A DNA stretch of 64,000 nucleotides from Kiritimatiellia bacterium (GCA_017403825.1 JAFRDO010000077.1:1-64000); one strand, 5' to 3'; numbered from the stretch's first letter, positions 1 through 9,257 are shown. Numbers and translations: made by a program. The notes: a model not told the origin generated them from the sequence alone.

Positions 1-1
1 C

Positions 2-2380
2 GATATCGAGAATCCGCTTCTGGTTTCCGTCCGTTCCGGTGCCCGCGCGTCCATGCCCGGCATGATGGACACGATTCTGAACCTGGGCCTGAATGAGACC
101 GTTGTCAACACGCTGGCTGCAAAATCCGGAAATCCCCGCTGGGCGTGGGACTGCTATCGCAGATTCATCCAGATGTATTCCGACGTCGTTATGGACGTCG
201 GCAAGAAGTATTTTGTGGCCCTGATCGATGCCATGAAGGCCAAGAAGGGCGTCAAGCTCGACGTCGAGCTGACGGCCAACGACCTCAAGGAACTCGCCGG
301 GCAGTTCAAGAAGGAATACAAGAGCAAGATCGGCAAGGACTTCCCGTCCGACGCCAAGGAGCAACTCTTCGAGGCGATCAAGGCTGTGTTCCGCAGCTGG
401 GACAACCCGCGCGCAAACGTCTATCGCCGCGACAACGACATCCCGTACAGCTGGGGCACTGCGGTCAACGTGCAGATGATGGCGTTCGGAAACCTGAACG
501 ACGATTCGGGCACGGGCGTCGCGTTCACGCGCGATCCGGCGACCGGCGAGAAGAAGCTGATGGGCGAGTTCCTCATGAACGCCCAGGGCGAGGACGTAGT
601 CGCGGGTGTCAGGACGCCGATGCCGATCGCCAAGATGGCCGAGGTCATGCCCGAGGTGTTCAAGCAGTTCCAGGACATCTGCGGGAAGCTCGAGGGCCAC
701 TACCGCGACATGCAGGACATGGAGTTCACCATCGAGAACAAGAAGCTCTTCATGCTCCAGACGCGCAACGGCAAGCGTACTGCCAAGGCGGCGCTGAAGA
801 TCGCCTGCGACCTCGTTGACGAGGGAATGAGGACCGAGGAGGAGGCTGTCCTCATGATCGACCCCCGCAACCTCGACACGCTCCTCCATCCGCAGTTCGA
901 CGCAGTGGCGCTCAAGAAGGCGAAGCCCATCGGACGCGGCCTTGCGGCGTCGCCTGGTGCGGCGTGCGGCAAGATCGTGTTCAGCGCGTCCGACGCCAAG
1001 GCGTGGAAGAAGGCCGGCGAGAAGGTCGTTCTCGTGCGCCTCGAAACGAGCCCGGAGGACATCGAGGGCATGAAGGCCGCCGAGGGCATCCTCACGGTGC
1101 GCGGCGGAATGACGTCCCACGCGGCGGTCGTCGCGCGCGGCATGGGCGAGTGCTGCGTCTCAGGCTGCCAGGAGATCGTGATGGACGAGGAGAACAAGAA
1201 GTTCGTCCTCGCCGGCAAGACGTTCAAGGAGGGCGACTGGCTCTCGATAGACGGCTCGACCGGCAACATCTATGACGGCGTGATTCCGACGGTCGACGCG
1301 TCGATCGTCGGCGAGTTCGGCCGCATCATGATGTGGGCCGACAAGTTCCGCAAGCTCAAGGTGCGCACGAACGCCGACACGCCGCGCGACGCCAAGAAGG
1401 CCCGCGAGCTGGGCGCCGAGGGCATCGGCCTCTGCCGCACGGAGCACATGTTCTTCTCGCAGAGCCGCATCACGCCGTTCCGCGAGATGATCTGCTCCGA
1501 CACGGTCGAGGAGCGCCGCATCGCGCTCGCGAAGATACTGCCGTACCAGCAGGACGACTTCGAGCAGCTCTTCGAGGCGCTCGACGGCCAGCCGGTCACG
1601 ATCCGCTTCCTCGACCCGCCGCTGCACGAGTTCGTGCCTCACACCGAGGACGAGATCGCGCTTCTCGCGAAGACGATGCACAAGCCGATCAGCCGCATCA
1701 AGGACATCATCGACTCGCTCCACGAGTTCAACCCGATGATGGGCCACCGCGGCTGCCGCCTGTGCGTGACGTATCCGGAAATAGCCGTCATGCAGACGAA
1801 GGCCGTCATCCGCGCGGCAATCAACGTGCAGAAGAAGCACAAGGGCTGGAACGTGAAACCCGAGATAATGATTCCGCTGACGGGCGACCTCAAGGAGTTC
1901 AAGTTCGTCAAGGACATCGTCGTGCACGTCGCGAACGAGGAGATCCAGGCGGCCGAGATCAAGCTCAACTACGAGGTTGGCACGATGATCGAGGTTCCGC
2001 GCGCGGCACTCTGCGCCGGCGAAATCGCCGAAGAGGCCGAGTTCTTCTGCTTCGGCACGAACGACCTGACGCAGATGACGTTCGGCTTCTCGCGTGACGA
2101 TGCCGGCAAGTTCCTCGGGGCGTACTACGACCAGAAGATCTACGAGAACGACCCGTTCGCCAAGCTCGACCAGACAGGCGTCGGCAAGCTCATGAAGATG
2201 GCCGTGACCGACGGCAAGGCGACCCGCCCGAAGATTCACTGCGGCATCTGCGGCGAACACGGCGGCGACCCGACGTCCGTGGAGTTCTGCCACCGCCTCG
2301 GCCTTGACTACGTCAGCTGCTCGCCGTACCGCGTGCCGATCGCGCGCCTCGCGGCGGCGCAGGCCGCGCTCCGCAAGTAA
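2..2380 (+). CDS. ppdK: Pyruvate, phosphate dikinase (5' end outside window)
   Basis: Cytoplasmic enzyme interconverting pyruvate + ATP + phosphate with PEP + AMP + pyrophosphate. The frame is open from base 2, and the residues before the first Met at base 53 already match the enzyme (SVRSGARASMPGMMDTI), so the gene enters from the left. 792 codons are present; about 90 N-terminal residues are missing compared with a usual length near 880. The phosphocarrier His sits in GGMTSHAA (codon 1118-1120). The C-terminal PEP/pyruvate domain shows GLCRTEHMFF and the catalytic Cys of GICGEHGGDP (codon 2249-2251). A strong terminator starts 29 bases after the stop, so the gene ends its transcript here. 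Confidence 0.97.
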   Translation, partial: DIENPLLVSVRSGARASMPGMMDTILNLGLNETVVNTLAAKSGNPRWAWDCYRRFIQMYSDVVMDVGKKYFVALIDAMKAKKGVKLDVELTANDLKELAGQFKKEYKSKIGKDFPSDAKEQLFEAIKAVFRSWDNPRANVYRRDNDIPYSWGTAVNVQMMAFGNLNDDSGTGVAFTRDPATGEKKLMGEFLMNAQGEDVVAGVRTPMPIAKMAEVMPEVFKQFQDICGKLEGHYRDMQDMEFTIENKKLFMLQTRNGKRTAKAALKIACDLVDEGMRTEEEAVLMIDPRNLDTLLHPQFDAVALKKAKPIGRGLAASPGAACGKIVFSASDAKAWKKAGEKVVLVRLETSPEDIEGMKAAEGILTVRGGMTSHAAVVARGMGECCVSGCQEIVMDEENKKFVLAGKTFKEGDWLSIDGSTGNIYDGVIPTVDASIVGEFGRIMMWADKFRKLKVRTNADTPRDAKKARELGAEGIGLCRTEHMFFSQSRITPFREMICSDTVEERRIALAKILPYQQDDFEQLFEALDGQPVTIRFLDPPLHEFVPHTEDEIALLAKTMHKPISRIKDIIDSLHEFNPMMGHRGCRLCVTYPEIAVMQTKAVIRAAINVQKKHKGWNVKPEIMIPLTGDLKEFKFVKDIVVHVANEEIQAAEIKLNYEVGTMIEVPRAALCAGEIAEEAEFFCFGTNDLTQMTFGFSRDDAGKFLGAYYDQKIYENDPFAKLDQTGVGKLMKMAVTDGKATRPKIHCGICGEHGGDPTSVEFCHRLGLDYVSCSPYRVPIARLAAAQAALRK

Positions 2381-2409
2381 GCGGAAGGACGCAAGGCGAA
2401 AAGAGAGCG

Positions 2410-2448
2410 GCCCGGGGCGAGCGCCCCGGGCCGTTTCCTTTTTTTCGT
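2410..2448 (+). terminator. Rho-independent terminator after ppdK
   Basis: Perfect 11-bp GC-rich stem (2410-2420 with 2425-2435), 4-base loop, followed by TTTCC and a run of seven T. It lies between the convergent ppdK and CBM48 genes. In the other direction the downstream T-run is short and interrupted, so it mainly serves ppdK. Confidence 0.93.
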
Positions 2449-2461
2449 TCGCACCAGGCCG

Positions 2462-2833
2462 TTACGCTACGGTGACGACCGAGTTGAATGTTCCGCAGTC
2501 GTTGGCGACGGCGTTGACGTTCTCCGGATCCGCGCACCAGGTGCCGTCGATGACGAACTTGTACTGGTATTCGCCGGGCGCAAGGCTCAGCGTCGCGGTG
2601 TATATCCCCGAACGGGCCTTGTAGGCCATCTTCTTGGCTGTCGGGTTCCAGTCGTTGAATTCGCCGGCCAGATAGACGGCGTGTCCCTTTTCACCGTGAA
2701 CGGTGAAAGTGACGGCGGTCTTCGATGACGGCTTCCGCCCGACGGATTTCTTCGCCGCAGCCTTTGCGGACCTCTTGACGATGGTCTTCTCGGGCGCGGC
2801 CTTCCTGGCGGTTCTGATCTTCATTTTCTTCAT
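2462..2833 (-). CDS. Small stand-alone CBM48 (glycogen-binding/early-set) protein with Lys/Ala-rich N-terminus
   Basis: About 123 aa. The C-terminal ~80 residues form a CBM48/AMPK-type glycogen-binding domain: VTFTVHGEKGHAVYLAGEFNDWNP, split here as an early-set strand then the GEFNDWNP signature, followed by PGEYQYKFVIDGTWCADP. The first ~40 residues are very basic (repeated K, A, R, S), resembling histone-H1-like bacterial tails. No catalytic domain is attached. The start is placed at 2833 (alternative ATG 2824): a GGGAG lies just upstream, the 2824 start has the better 10-base spacing, and a longer frame to 2917 would run through the promoter. Role unknown; binding to glycogen or another alpha-glucan is inferred from the fold, and nucleic-acid binding by the tail is speculation. 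Confidence 0.8.
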   Translation of the reverse strand: MKKMKIRTARKAAPEKTIVKRSAKAAAKKSVGRKPSSKTAVTFTVHGEKGHAVYLAGEFNDWNPTAKKMAYKARSGIYTATLSLAPGEYQYKFVIDGTWCADPENVNAVANDCGTFNSVVTVA

Positions 2834-2889
2834 TCTCCCTTTTCTTGTCTTTTTGCTCGCCAACTTGCTTTTGGTGCGAACGGGCGAAT

Positions 2890-2917
2890 AGTATCTCATA
2901 TTTTCGCGAAAAGTCAA
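2890..2917 (-). promoter_or_regulatory. Sigma70-type promoter for the CBM48 gene
   Basis: On the minus strand, TTGACT (2917-2912) and GATACT (2895-2890) are separated by 16 bases. The predicted start is near 2883, giving a leader of about 50 bases. It is back to back with the hisH promoter. Confidence 0.55.
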
Positions 2918-2938
2918 TGGGGAAAGTGAAAGTTTTTT

Positions 2939-2947
2939 TGGTATAAT
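2939..2947 (+). promoter_or_regulatory. Extended -10 promoter of hisH, leaderless arrangement
   Basis: TGGTATAAT with the start codon of hisH only 8 bases after the hexamer, so transcription should begin at or next to the ATG. No Shine-Dalgarno sequence fits and no clear -35 is seen. Confidence 0.75.
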
Positions 2948-2955
2948 ATACGCCC

Positions 2956-3576
2956 ATGACAGCTATCATCGACTATCGTGCCGGCAACCTGACGAGTGTG
3001 CGCAACGCTTTCGCTTCGATCGGCGCAGAGGCTACGGTGACGAGCGACCCCGCCGTGATCGCCGCCGCCAGCCGCGTCGTCTTTCCGGGCGTGGGCGCCG
3101 CGAAGAGCGCCATGCGCAGCCTGGCGGACCTCGGGCTCGCCGACGCCGTGCGCAAGGCGGCGGCGGAAAAGCCGTTCCTCGGAATCTGCCTGGGCATGCA
3201 GATACTCTTCACGCATACCGAGGAAGACGGCGGCGTTGACACGCTCGGCATATTGCCCGGGCGCGTGCGCCGGTTCCCCGACGTGCCTGGCTTCAAGGTC
3301 CCGGAGATGGGGTGGAACCAGGTGGAGGGAAGCGATCCGCTCGGACTGCTGAAGCCCAAGGAATACTTCTACTTCGTCCATTCCTACTACGTCGAGATGA
3401 ATCCGGCGGTCGTGGGACGCACCGAGTATGCCGGAATCACGTTTGCGTCGGCGGTCCGGCGCGGCAACCTGTTCGCGACGCAGTTCCACCCCGAGAAGTC
3501 CGGGCGCGCCGGTCTTGCCCTTCTTAGGGAGTTCCTGCGCACGACGTCTGATGCGGAAGGGGGGCGCACATGCTGA
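2956..3576 (+). CDS. hisH: Imidazole glycerol phosphate synthase, glutaminase subunit HisH
   Basis: 206 aa, class I glutamine amidotransferase of histidine biosynthesis; it supplies ammonia to HisF in the cytoplasm. Catalytic triad visible: Cys78 in FLGICLGMQ, His178 and Glu180 in TQFHPEKSG. N-terminal IIDYRAGNL is typical of HisH. The start at 2956 follows the -10 box directly (leaderless). The end overlaps hisF by 7 bases, so the two subunits are co-expressed and probably translationally coupled. Other his genes are not in the window. Confidence 0.96.
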   Translation: MTAIIDYRAGNLTSVRNAFASIGAEATVTSDPAVIAAASRVVFPGVGAAKSAMRSLADLGLADAVRKAAAEKPFLGICLGMQILFTHTEEDGGVDTLGILPGRVRRFPDVPGFKVPEMGWNQVEGSDPLGLLKPKEYFYFVHSYYVEMNPAVVGRTEYAGITFASAVRRGNLFATQFHPEKSGRAGLALLREFLRTTSDAEGGRTC

Positions 3577-4343
3577 CGAAACGCGTGATCCCATGCCTCG
3601 ACGTGCGACGCGGACGCGTGACGAAGGGCGTGCGCTTTCAGAACAACGTCGATCTCGGCGATCCCGTCGAGATGGCAATCGCCTATTCGGACGGCGGTGC
3701 GGACGAGCTGGTGTTCTACGACATAACCGCGTCAGCGGAAGGTCGGCCCATTGACATCGGAATGGTCGAGGCCGTTGCTCGCTCGGTTCATATCCCGTTT
3801 GCCGTCGGCGGCGGAATCGCCTCGCTCGCCGACATGGAGCGCGTGATCCTCGCCGGGGCCGAGAAGGTGTCGGTGAACTCGCTTGCGGTGCGTAACCCCT
3901 CCGTCATATCCGAAGGTGCGGCGGCGTTCGGACGCCAATGCGTGGTACTGGGCATGGATCCAGTACGCAGCGCAAAATGTCCGAGCGGATACGAGATTTC
4001 GGTGCGCGGGTTCCGGGAGCTCACCGGCATCGACGCCGTGGAGTGGGCGCGGCGCGCGGCCGACCTGGGCGCCGGGGAGATCGTCGTAAACTCGGTGGAT
4101 GCGGACGGCACGCGCGAAGGCTTCGAGCTGGAAATCACCAGACTCGTGGCCGACGCCGTAGGAGTGCCGGTGGTCGCTTCGGGCGGCGCCGGGACCCCGC
4201 AGCATGTCGTTGACGCGTTCCGGCTCGCCCGCGCCGATGCGGCGATAGTCGCCGGAATGATTCATTCGGGAGACTATACGATTAGCGAAATCAAGGCTGC
4301 CATGGCGGCGGCGGGCTTGCCCGTGCGGCCCCCGCGAGGATGA
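3570..4343 (+). CDS. hisF: Imidazole glycerol phosphate synthase, cyclase subunit HisF
   Basis: 257 aa, (beta/alpha)8-barrel cyclase that joins ammonia from HisH with PRFAR to give IGP and AICAR. The two catalytic acids are in place: Asp11 in IPCLDV and Asp130 in LGMDPV. Phosphate-binding loops (VGGGI near 80 and the ASGGAG loop near 200) are present. Translation starts inside the end of hisH with a GGAAGGGGGG ribosome site upstream. It is followed directly by the separate guaB promoter. Confidence 0.97.
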   Translation: MLTKRVIPCLDVRRGRVTKGVRFQNNVDLGDPVEMAIAYSDGGADELVFYDITASAEGRPIDIGMVEAVARSVHIPFAVGGGIASLADMERVILAGAEKVSVNSLAVRNPSVISEGAAAFGRQCVVLGMDPVRSAKCPSGYEISVRGFRELTGIDAVEWARRAADLGAGEIVVNSVDADGTREGFELEITRLVADAVGVPVVASGGAGTPQHVVDAFRLARADAAIVAGMIHSGDYTISEIKAAMAAAGLPVRPPRG

Positions 4344-4351
4344 CGCTGCGC

Positions 4352-4381
4352 TTGATTTCCACGGGCTGGAAAGAGTATAAT
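4352..4381 (+). promoter_or_regulatory. Sigma70-type promoter of the guaB-lepB-kinase operon
   Basis: TTGATT (4352-4357), 18-base spacer, TATAAT (4376-4381). The expected start is near 4388, so the mRNA begins just before the ATG at 4390 and 15 bases before the SD-preceded ATG at 4405. Confidence 0.8.
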
Positions 4382-4404
4382 ACGAGAAAATGGAGAAGGG
4401 AAAG

Positions 4405-5901
4405 ATGAATCGGAATCTCGACGCATTCATGCGCGCATTCCCGTATGAGGGTTTGACGTATGACGACGTGACGCTGGTGACGCAGTATGCGGACTTCCTG
4501 CCGGACGAGACGTCGCTTGAGACGAAGCTGACAAGCCGCATGAAGATGAAGGTGCCGTTCATGTCGGCGGCGATGGACACAGTGACCGAGGCGACGATGG
4601 CGATCGCCATGGCGCTTGCAGGCGGCATCGGCTGCATACACAAGAACCTGGAGGAAGACGACCAGGCCGCGCAGGTGCGCCAGGTCAAGAAGCACCTCAA
4701 CGGTCTCATCGAGTCTCCAGTGTGCTTCCACGAGAACGACGACATCGGATTCCTCCGCAGCGAGAAGGCGAAGCGCAAGATCAAGTTCAACGGTTTCCCG
4801 GTGCTCGACGACGACGGCCGGCTCGTGGGCATGATCACGTCGTCCGACATGCGGTTCGCTCCGATGAACGCCGCGAAGCTCAGGGACGTGATGCAGAAGA
4901 CGCTTCTGACCGCAAAGCCGGGGACCTCGCTCAAGAAGGCGTACGAGCTGATGCGTGAGAACAAGATAGGCAAGCTCCCGATCGTCGACCGCAGCGGCCG
5001 TGTGGTCGGCCTATACAGCTTCACCGACGTAAGCCGCATCGTGGAGAACTCCGACAGCTCGTACAACCTAGACGACAAGTTCCGGCTGCGCGTGTCGGCG
5101 TCGGTGTCGGGCGGCAAGGGCGACCTTTCGCGAATGGAGAAGCTGGCGGACTCCGGCGTGGACGTGGTGGTCGTGGATTCCGCCCACGGGCACACGAAGG
5201 GCATCATCGACATGACGAAGCACATCGTGCGCCACTTCCCGAAGGTGGACGTCATCGCCGGCAACATCGCGACCGGCGAAGCCGCAACGGCTCTTGCGAA
5301 GGCAGGCGCGCACGCCGTCAAGGTAGGCATCGGTCCAGGCTCCATCTGCACGACGCGCGTCGTCTGCGGCGTCGGCATACCCCAGCTCACGGCGGTCTAC
5401 AACGCGGCCAAGGCCCTGCGCGGCACCGATGTCGCAGTCATTGCCGACGGCGGCATAAAGCTTTCGGGCGACGTGCCGAAGGCGATTGCTGCCGGCGCCG
5501 ACTCGGTCATGCTGGGCTCCGTGCTGGCCGGAACCGAGGAGTCCCCCGGCGAGAAGATATACTCCAACGGACGGCAGTACGTAGTCTACCGCGGCATGGG
5601 CTCCATGGCGGCCCTGAAGAACGGCAAGGGTTCGCGCGCCCGCTACTTTCAGGACGACGAGGCCGACGACAGCCTCGTACCGCAGGGCATCGAGGGCATG
5701 GTTCCGTACTCCGGGCACGTCAAGTCGATCATGACTCAGTTCTGCGGCGGCCTTCGCGCCAGCCTCGGCTACTGCGGAGCGCGCACTATCGCGGAGCTCA
5801 AGGAGAAGGGGCGCTTCTACCGCGTAACGGCAGCAGGCCTGCGCGAGGCGCGTCCGCACGACATCACCATCACGAAAGAAGCTCCCAACTACCGCACCTG
5901 A
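4405..5901 (+). CDS. guaB: Inosine-5'-monophosphate dehydrogenase
   Basis: 498 aa; oxidises IMP to XMP with NAD+, the committed step of GMP synthesis. Barrel N-terminus ([10 protein letters not shown]), two CBS repeats at about 105-225, then DSAHGHTKG and the catalytic loop GPGSICTTR with nucleophile Cys315, and the flap near YRGMGSM. The start is set at 4405 because GGAGAAGGG lies 4 bases upstream. An in-frame ATG at 4390 is only 8 bases after the -10 and could serve as a second, leaderless start adding five residues. The stop overlaps the lepB start (TGATG). Confidence 0.96.
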   Translation: MNRNLDAFMRAFPYEGLTYDDVTLVTQYADFLPDETSLETKLTSRMKMKVPFMSAAMDTVTEATMAIAMALAGGIGCIHKNLEEDDQAAQVRQVKKHLNGLIESPVCFHENDDIGFLRSEKAKRKIKFNGFPVLDDDGRLVGMITSSDMRFAPMNAAKLRDVMQKTLLTAKPGTSLKKAYELMRENKIGKLPIVDRSGRVVGLYSFTDVSRIVENSDSSYNLDDKFRLRVSASVSGGKGDLSRMEKLADSGVDVVVVDSAHGHTKGIIDMTKHIVRHFPKVDVIAGNIATGEAATALAKAGAHAVKVGIGPGSICTTRVVCGVGIPQLTAVYNAAKALRGTDVAVIADGGIKLSGDVPKAIAAGADSVMLGSVLAGTEESPGEKIYSNGRQYVVYRGMGSMAALKNGKGSRARYFQDDEADDSLVPQGIEGMVPYSGHVKSIMTQFCGGLRASLGYCGARTIAELKEKGRFYRVTAAGLREARPHDITITKEAPNYRT

Positions 5902-6647
5902 TGAAGAAGACCCTAGCCGATTACGGCCGCGAGTGGCTGGATACGCTCGTCGTGGCATTCTCCGTCGCGATGGCGTTCAGAGCCTACTTCTACGAACCGT
6001 TCAAGATTCCGACTGGATCGATGCAGGAGACGCTCTGGGGCTGGCACACGGAGGCCGGCGTCGAGAAGGGCGCTTTCGACGTCTTGCCTCTCTCTGTCCT
6101 CAAATGGGCTTGGACCGGCTCACGTGTGGTCGACTGGAAGTCGCCCGTCTCCGGACAGGTGCGCTGCACGCCGCGCAACGACGGGTTCGCCACGGTGCAG
6201 ATCGGAACGTGCGGCGAGACGTGGTCGTTGCCGACAGATGCCTGTCGCGCCATCCACGGTAAGTTCGTCCGCAAGGGCGAGACGCTTTGGAAGGGGTCCA
6301 TAACCACGGGCGACTTCATCTTCGTCAACCGCTGGAAATGGAACTTCGTAAAGCCCCAGAACGGCGAGGTGATGATCTTTTCGACGACAGGCATCGACCA
6401 GCTGCCGCAAGGCACGCACTACATAAAGCGCATGAAGGCTCGGCCGGGTGAGACGTATGCGCTCGAACACCCGGTGCCGGGCCGTCCCGAGACGGTTACG
6501 ATGGGCGAAGGCGAATACTTCGCCTGCGGCGACAACTTCAACAACAGCTTCGACAGCCGCTACTGGGGGCCTGTGCCCCGCGAGAACCTCCGCGGTTCGG
6601 CGTCCGTCGTGTTCTGGCCATTCAGCGGATGGAGGATCATAAGATGA
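5901..6647 (+). CDS. lepB: Signal peptidase I with a large insert
   Basis: 248 aa; cleaves signal peptides at the outer face of the inner membrane. One N-terminal membrane segment (about 13-31), catalytic Ser40 in IPTGSM, general base Lys176 in HYIKRMKARPGE, and box E GDNFNNSFDSRYWGPV (210-225). Between Ser40 and the usual next block (GDFIFVNRW at 137) there are about 90 extra residues (about 45-135) containing SPVSGQV and GKFVRKGETLW, which look like the hairpin turns of a biotinyl/lipoyl-like barrel. It overlaps guaB by one base and the kinase gene by 4 bases. Confidence 0.92.
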   Translation: MKKTLADYGREWLDTLVVAFSVAMAFRAYFYEPFKIPTGSMQETLWGWHTEAGVEKGAFDVLPLSVLKWAWTGSRVVDWKSPVSGQVRCTPRNDGFATVQIGTCGETWSLPTDACRAIHGKFVRKGETLWKGSITTGDFIFVNRWKWNFVKPQNGEVMIFSTTGIDQLPQGTHYIKRMKARPGETYALEHPVPGRPETVTMGEGEYFACGDNFNNSFDSRYWGPVPRENLRGSASVVFWPFSGWRIIR

Positions 6648-9232
6648 GCGAACAACTGATCAAGACACCGGGAACGTTCGGCGAAAACGGGAACTTCCTT
6701 CTTGAGCGCGAGCTTGGCTCTGGCGGCATGGGAGGCGTCTACATGGGGCGCGACAAGATGCTCGACCGTCCCGTCGCCGTGAAGGTCATGCTCAAGGAGC
6801 TTGGAAACGACCCCGATTTCGTGGAGAAGTTCAAGCGGGAGGCGCAGTCCGTTGCGCGCCTCATACACCCGAACATCGCGCAGGTCTACTCATACGGCAT
6901 CTGCGACGGCATGCCGTACATCGCGATGGAGCTGGCGTCCGGCGGTTCGCTTTACTCCTTAATGAACGCCAACCCCGGCAAGGCCGACATTCCGCGGGTC
7001 ATCAAGATATGCCAGCAGGTGGCGCAGGCCCTGCAGTGCGCATCCGACCAGGGGTGCGTTCATGGTGACGTAAAGCCGGAGAACGTACTTCTGGACGCGA
7101 ACGGGAACGCCAAGCTCGTCGACTTCGGACTGGCGGCCATGCAGAAGGACACTAACGAGATATGGGGCACGCCGTACTACATCTCGCCGGAGAAGGTCAA
7201 GAAGGAGCCCATAGACTTCCGTGCCGACATGTATTCGCTCGGAGGTACGCTCTACCACGCCCTTACCGGCTCCGCGCCTTTCGAGGGAGACGACTCCATC
7301 GCCGTCGTCAAGAAGCGCTTCGAGGGAATGCCCAAAAAGCCGAGCGCGCTCCGCCCTGAGATAACGCCGGCGATCGACAATCTCGTGATGAAGATGCTGG
7401 CCTTCAAGAAGGAAGACCGCTATCCGAGCTTCGAGGCCTTGCTGGAAGCATTCAAGAATGTCCTGACGACAGGCTTGACCAGGAAGGAGCCGCGTCCTGA
7501 CGTCTCGGGTGCCGGCACTGCCGCTGGCGCCCGCAGGGCTATGATGCGTGGCCGCCGAGCCATGATCCGTCCCGGGGCGCCGACGACGGCCAGGAACAGA
7601 CTTGACGGCGAAGCAGCTCCCGAGGATCCGGATGCCAAGGGATCCGAAAACGAGGAGGAGTCCGAGAAGGGAGGGAACCTTGCGCTCAAGGTCGTCGGCG
7701 TTATCGTCGGCGTCATCCTGCTCATCGGCGGAGTCATCGGCGGCCTCGTCTGGTATCAGGTGTCCAGCCGCCGAGCGCAAGAAGCCGAACATCTGGCGAT
7801 GATAACCGGAAACATCGACAAGGCCCGCACTGCAATCCGCAACACCGTCGCCGCCGCTGAGAAGTTCGCGGACGAGTTCGACGCTTTCGCCGCCAAGGCG
7901 GTTGCCGAGGTGGAGAAGCCGACTGAGGAGCTTCGGAAGGTGCTTCCAAAAGAGGAAGCGGATTTGCTGAAGCCAGGCCCGTCGAAGGAACTGCTAGACG
8001 CCATTGCCGCTACGAACGAAGTTGCTGCCGCTGCGGCTCCTGCGCAGGCGGTCCCGGCAGAGACGAATGCTGCGCCTGCCGCCGCTGCCAAGGCCGAACC
8101 CGCTTCCACGAATGCTGCGCCTGCAAAAGCTGCTGCGGCTTCGACGAACGCCGTACCCGCCAAGGCCAAGGACAAGGCAGCTTCCACGAATGCACCGCCT
8201 GCAGCTGCGCAGGAGCCTGCTCCCGCAGCACAGCCGTCGCAAACGGTGGTCACCATGAACGAACTGTGGGAAAAGGCATACGCTTGCCAAGCGAGCGCCA
8301 TTCGCATACGGCACGCCGTCCGCAAGATCGTGGCGAAGGGTGCCGAGGAGGCGCAGCTGACCGAACAGACGAAGGAGGTCATGGACAAGCTGGCCGAGCT
8401 CTCCAGGGTCGTCGTCGACCAGCTCGAGCAAGTGAAGGTCTCCCAGGACGTCGAGAACGTTAAGAAGTGGATCTCGTTCATAAAGTCAAAGGGCGAAAGC
8501 ATCGTCCAGCAGACGACGAGACGGTTGCGTGAAGAGAAGCTGAAGGCCGCGCGCAAAGCCAAGGCCGATGCCGCCGCCGCCGCCGAGAAGGAACGACAGG
8601 AGAAGCTTGCCGCCGAGAAGAAGTCCAAGATCGAGTCCGAGACGAAGGCGGCGGCAGACAAGTTCGAGGCGATCGTCGCGCAGGGCACGCTCCGCCAGCT
8701 CGACTGGAAGAGCGCCATTCGCCAGCTTGAGGCGCTGAAGGCCGACTTGACGACGCCCGAGGGCCAGCTGGCGGCAGACCTTGAGATCCGCAAGGTGACT
8801 AACATGAAGAAGATGCATGACATCTTCATAAAGCACCTCAACGGCCATGTGTTCAAGGGCAAGTTGAGGGGAGCCAAAGTCACGGGCGTCAACGACAAGG
8901 AAATTCAGCTCGTCCGCGGCGACAAGTCTAAGCAGAAGATTCCCTGGCAGAAGTTCTACAGCAGCTATCCTGGCAACCTGAACGAGATAATGAACATCTA
9001 CATCGTAAACGCGCGCAATCCATCGGCCGCTCACAAGCTGAGCCTGCGCGACTGGGCTGACGCAATGACCGGCGCGGCACTGACGATGAAGCTGGTATGC
9101 TCCGACGTGAACGGCGCCGTGGAACGCTCCGAGGCACTGGCAAAGGAGGTCGTCAAGCAGTTCCCGGAATATGCCAAGACTGCGCAGGAGATGTTCCCCG
9201 ACGTCAAGTTCGAGAAGGCTGACGACGAATAG
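6644..9232 (+). CDS. Membrane-anchored Hanks-type Ser/Thr protein kinase
   Basis: 862 aa. Cytoplasmic kinase domain at about 19-275: glycine loop GSGGMGGVY, Lys47 in VAVKV, catalytic loop VHGDVKPEN (Asp142), DFG at 160-162 and GTPYYISPE. The loop is HGD where HRD is usual, so this is a non-RD type kinase. One membrane segment at about 349-371, then an Ala/Thr/Asn/Pro low-complexity linker (about 455-535) and a charged helical region near 600-700. The last 150 residues match nothing I recognise. Start 6644 is chosen because GGAGG lies 7 bases upstream and the ATGA overlaps the lepB stop. Targets unknown. Confidence 0.9.
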   Translation: MSEQLIKTPGTFGENGNFLLERELGSGGMGGVYMGRDKMLDRPVAVKVMLKELGNDPDFVEKFKREAQSVARLIHPNIAQVYSYGICDGMPYIAMELASGGSLYSLMNANPGKADIPRVIKICQQVAQALQCASDQGCVHGDVKPENVLLDANGNAKLVDFGLAAMQKDTNEIWGTPYYISPEKVKKEPIDFRADMYSLGGTLYHALTGSAPFEGDDSIAVVKKRFEGMPKKPSALRPEITPAIDNLVMKMLAFKKEDRYPSFEALLEAFKNVLTTGLTRKEPRPDVSGAGTAAGARRAMMRGRRAMIRPGAPTTARNRLDGEAAPEDPDAKGSENEEESEKGGNLALKVVGVIVGVILLIGGVIGGLVWYQVSSRRAQEAEHLAMITGNIDKARTAIRNTVAAAEKFADEFDAFAAKAVAEVEKPTEELRKVLPKEEADLLKPGPSKELLDAIAATNEVAAAAAPAQAVPAETNAAPAAAAKAEPASTNAAPAKAAAASTNAVPAKAKDKAASTNAPPAAAQEPAPAAQPSQTVVTMNELWEKAYACQASAIRIRHAVRKIVAKGAEEAQLTEQTKEVMDKLAELSRVVVDQLEQVKVSQDVENVKKWISFIKSKGESIVQQTTRRLREEKLKAARKAKADAAAAAEKERQEKLAAEKKSKIESETKAAADKFEAIVAQGTLRQLDWKSAIRQLEALKADLTTPEGQLAADLEIRKVTNMKKMHDIFIKHLNGHVFKGKLRGAKVTGVNDKEIQLVRGDKSKQKIPWQKFYSSYPGNLNEIMNIYIVNARNPSAAHKLSLRDWADAMTGAALTMKLVCSDVNGAVERSEALAKEVVKQFPEYAKTAQEMFPDVKFEKADDE
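8020..8240 (+). repeat. Low-complexity Ala-rich repeat inside the kinase gene
   Basis: Imperfect tandem units encoding variants of ASTNAAPAKA (three to four copies). DNA copies such as GCTTCCACGAATGC recur. It encodes the extracytoplasmic linker after the membrane segment, and the copy number may vary between strains. Confidence 0.7.
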
Positions 9233-9257
9233 TCCTCGCGACAGGGAGAAGGCTGCC

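Noticed and set aside
1160-2293. 377-codon open frame on the - strand
   Set aside because: Antisense to the conserved C-terminal domain of ppdK; no motif.
2834-2917. Longer N-terminus for the CBM48 protein
   Set aside because: Would include its own predicted promoter region and has no ribosome site; the ATG at 2833/2824 fits better.
3732-5390. 552-codon open frame on the - strand
   Set aside because: Antisense to hisF and guaB, both firmly identified; Ser/Arg-rich shadow.
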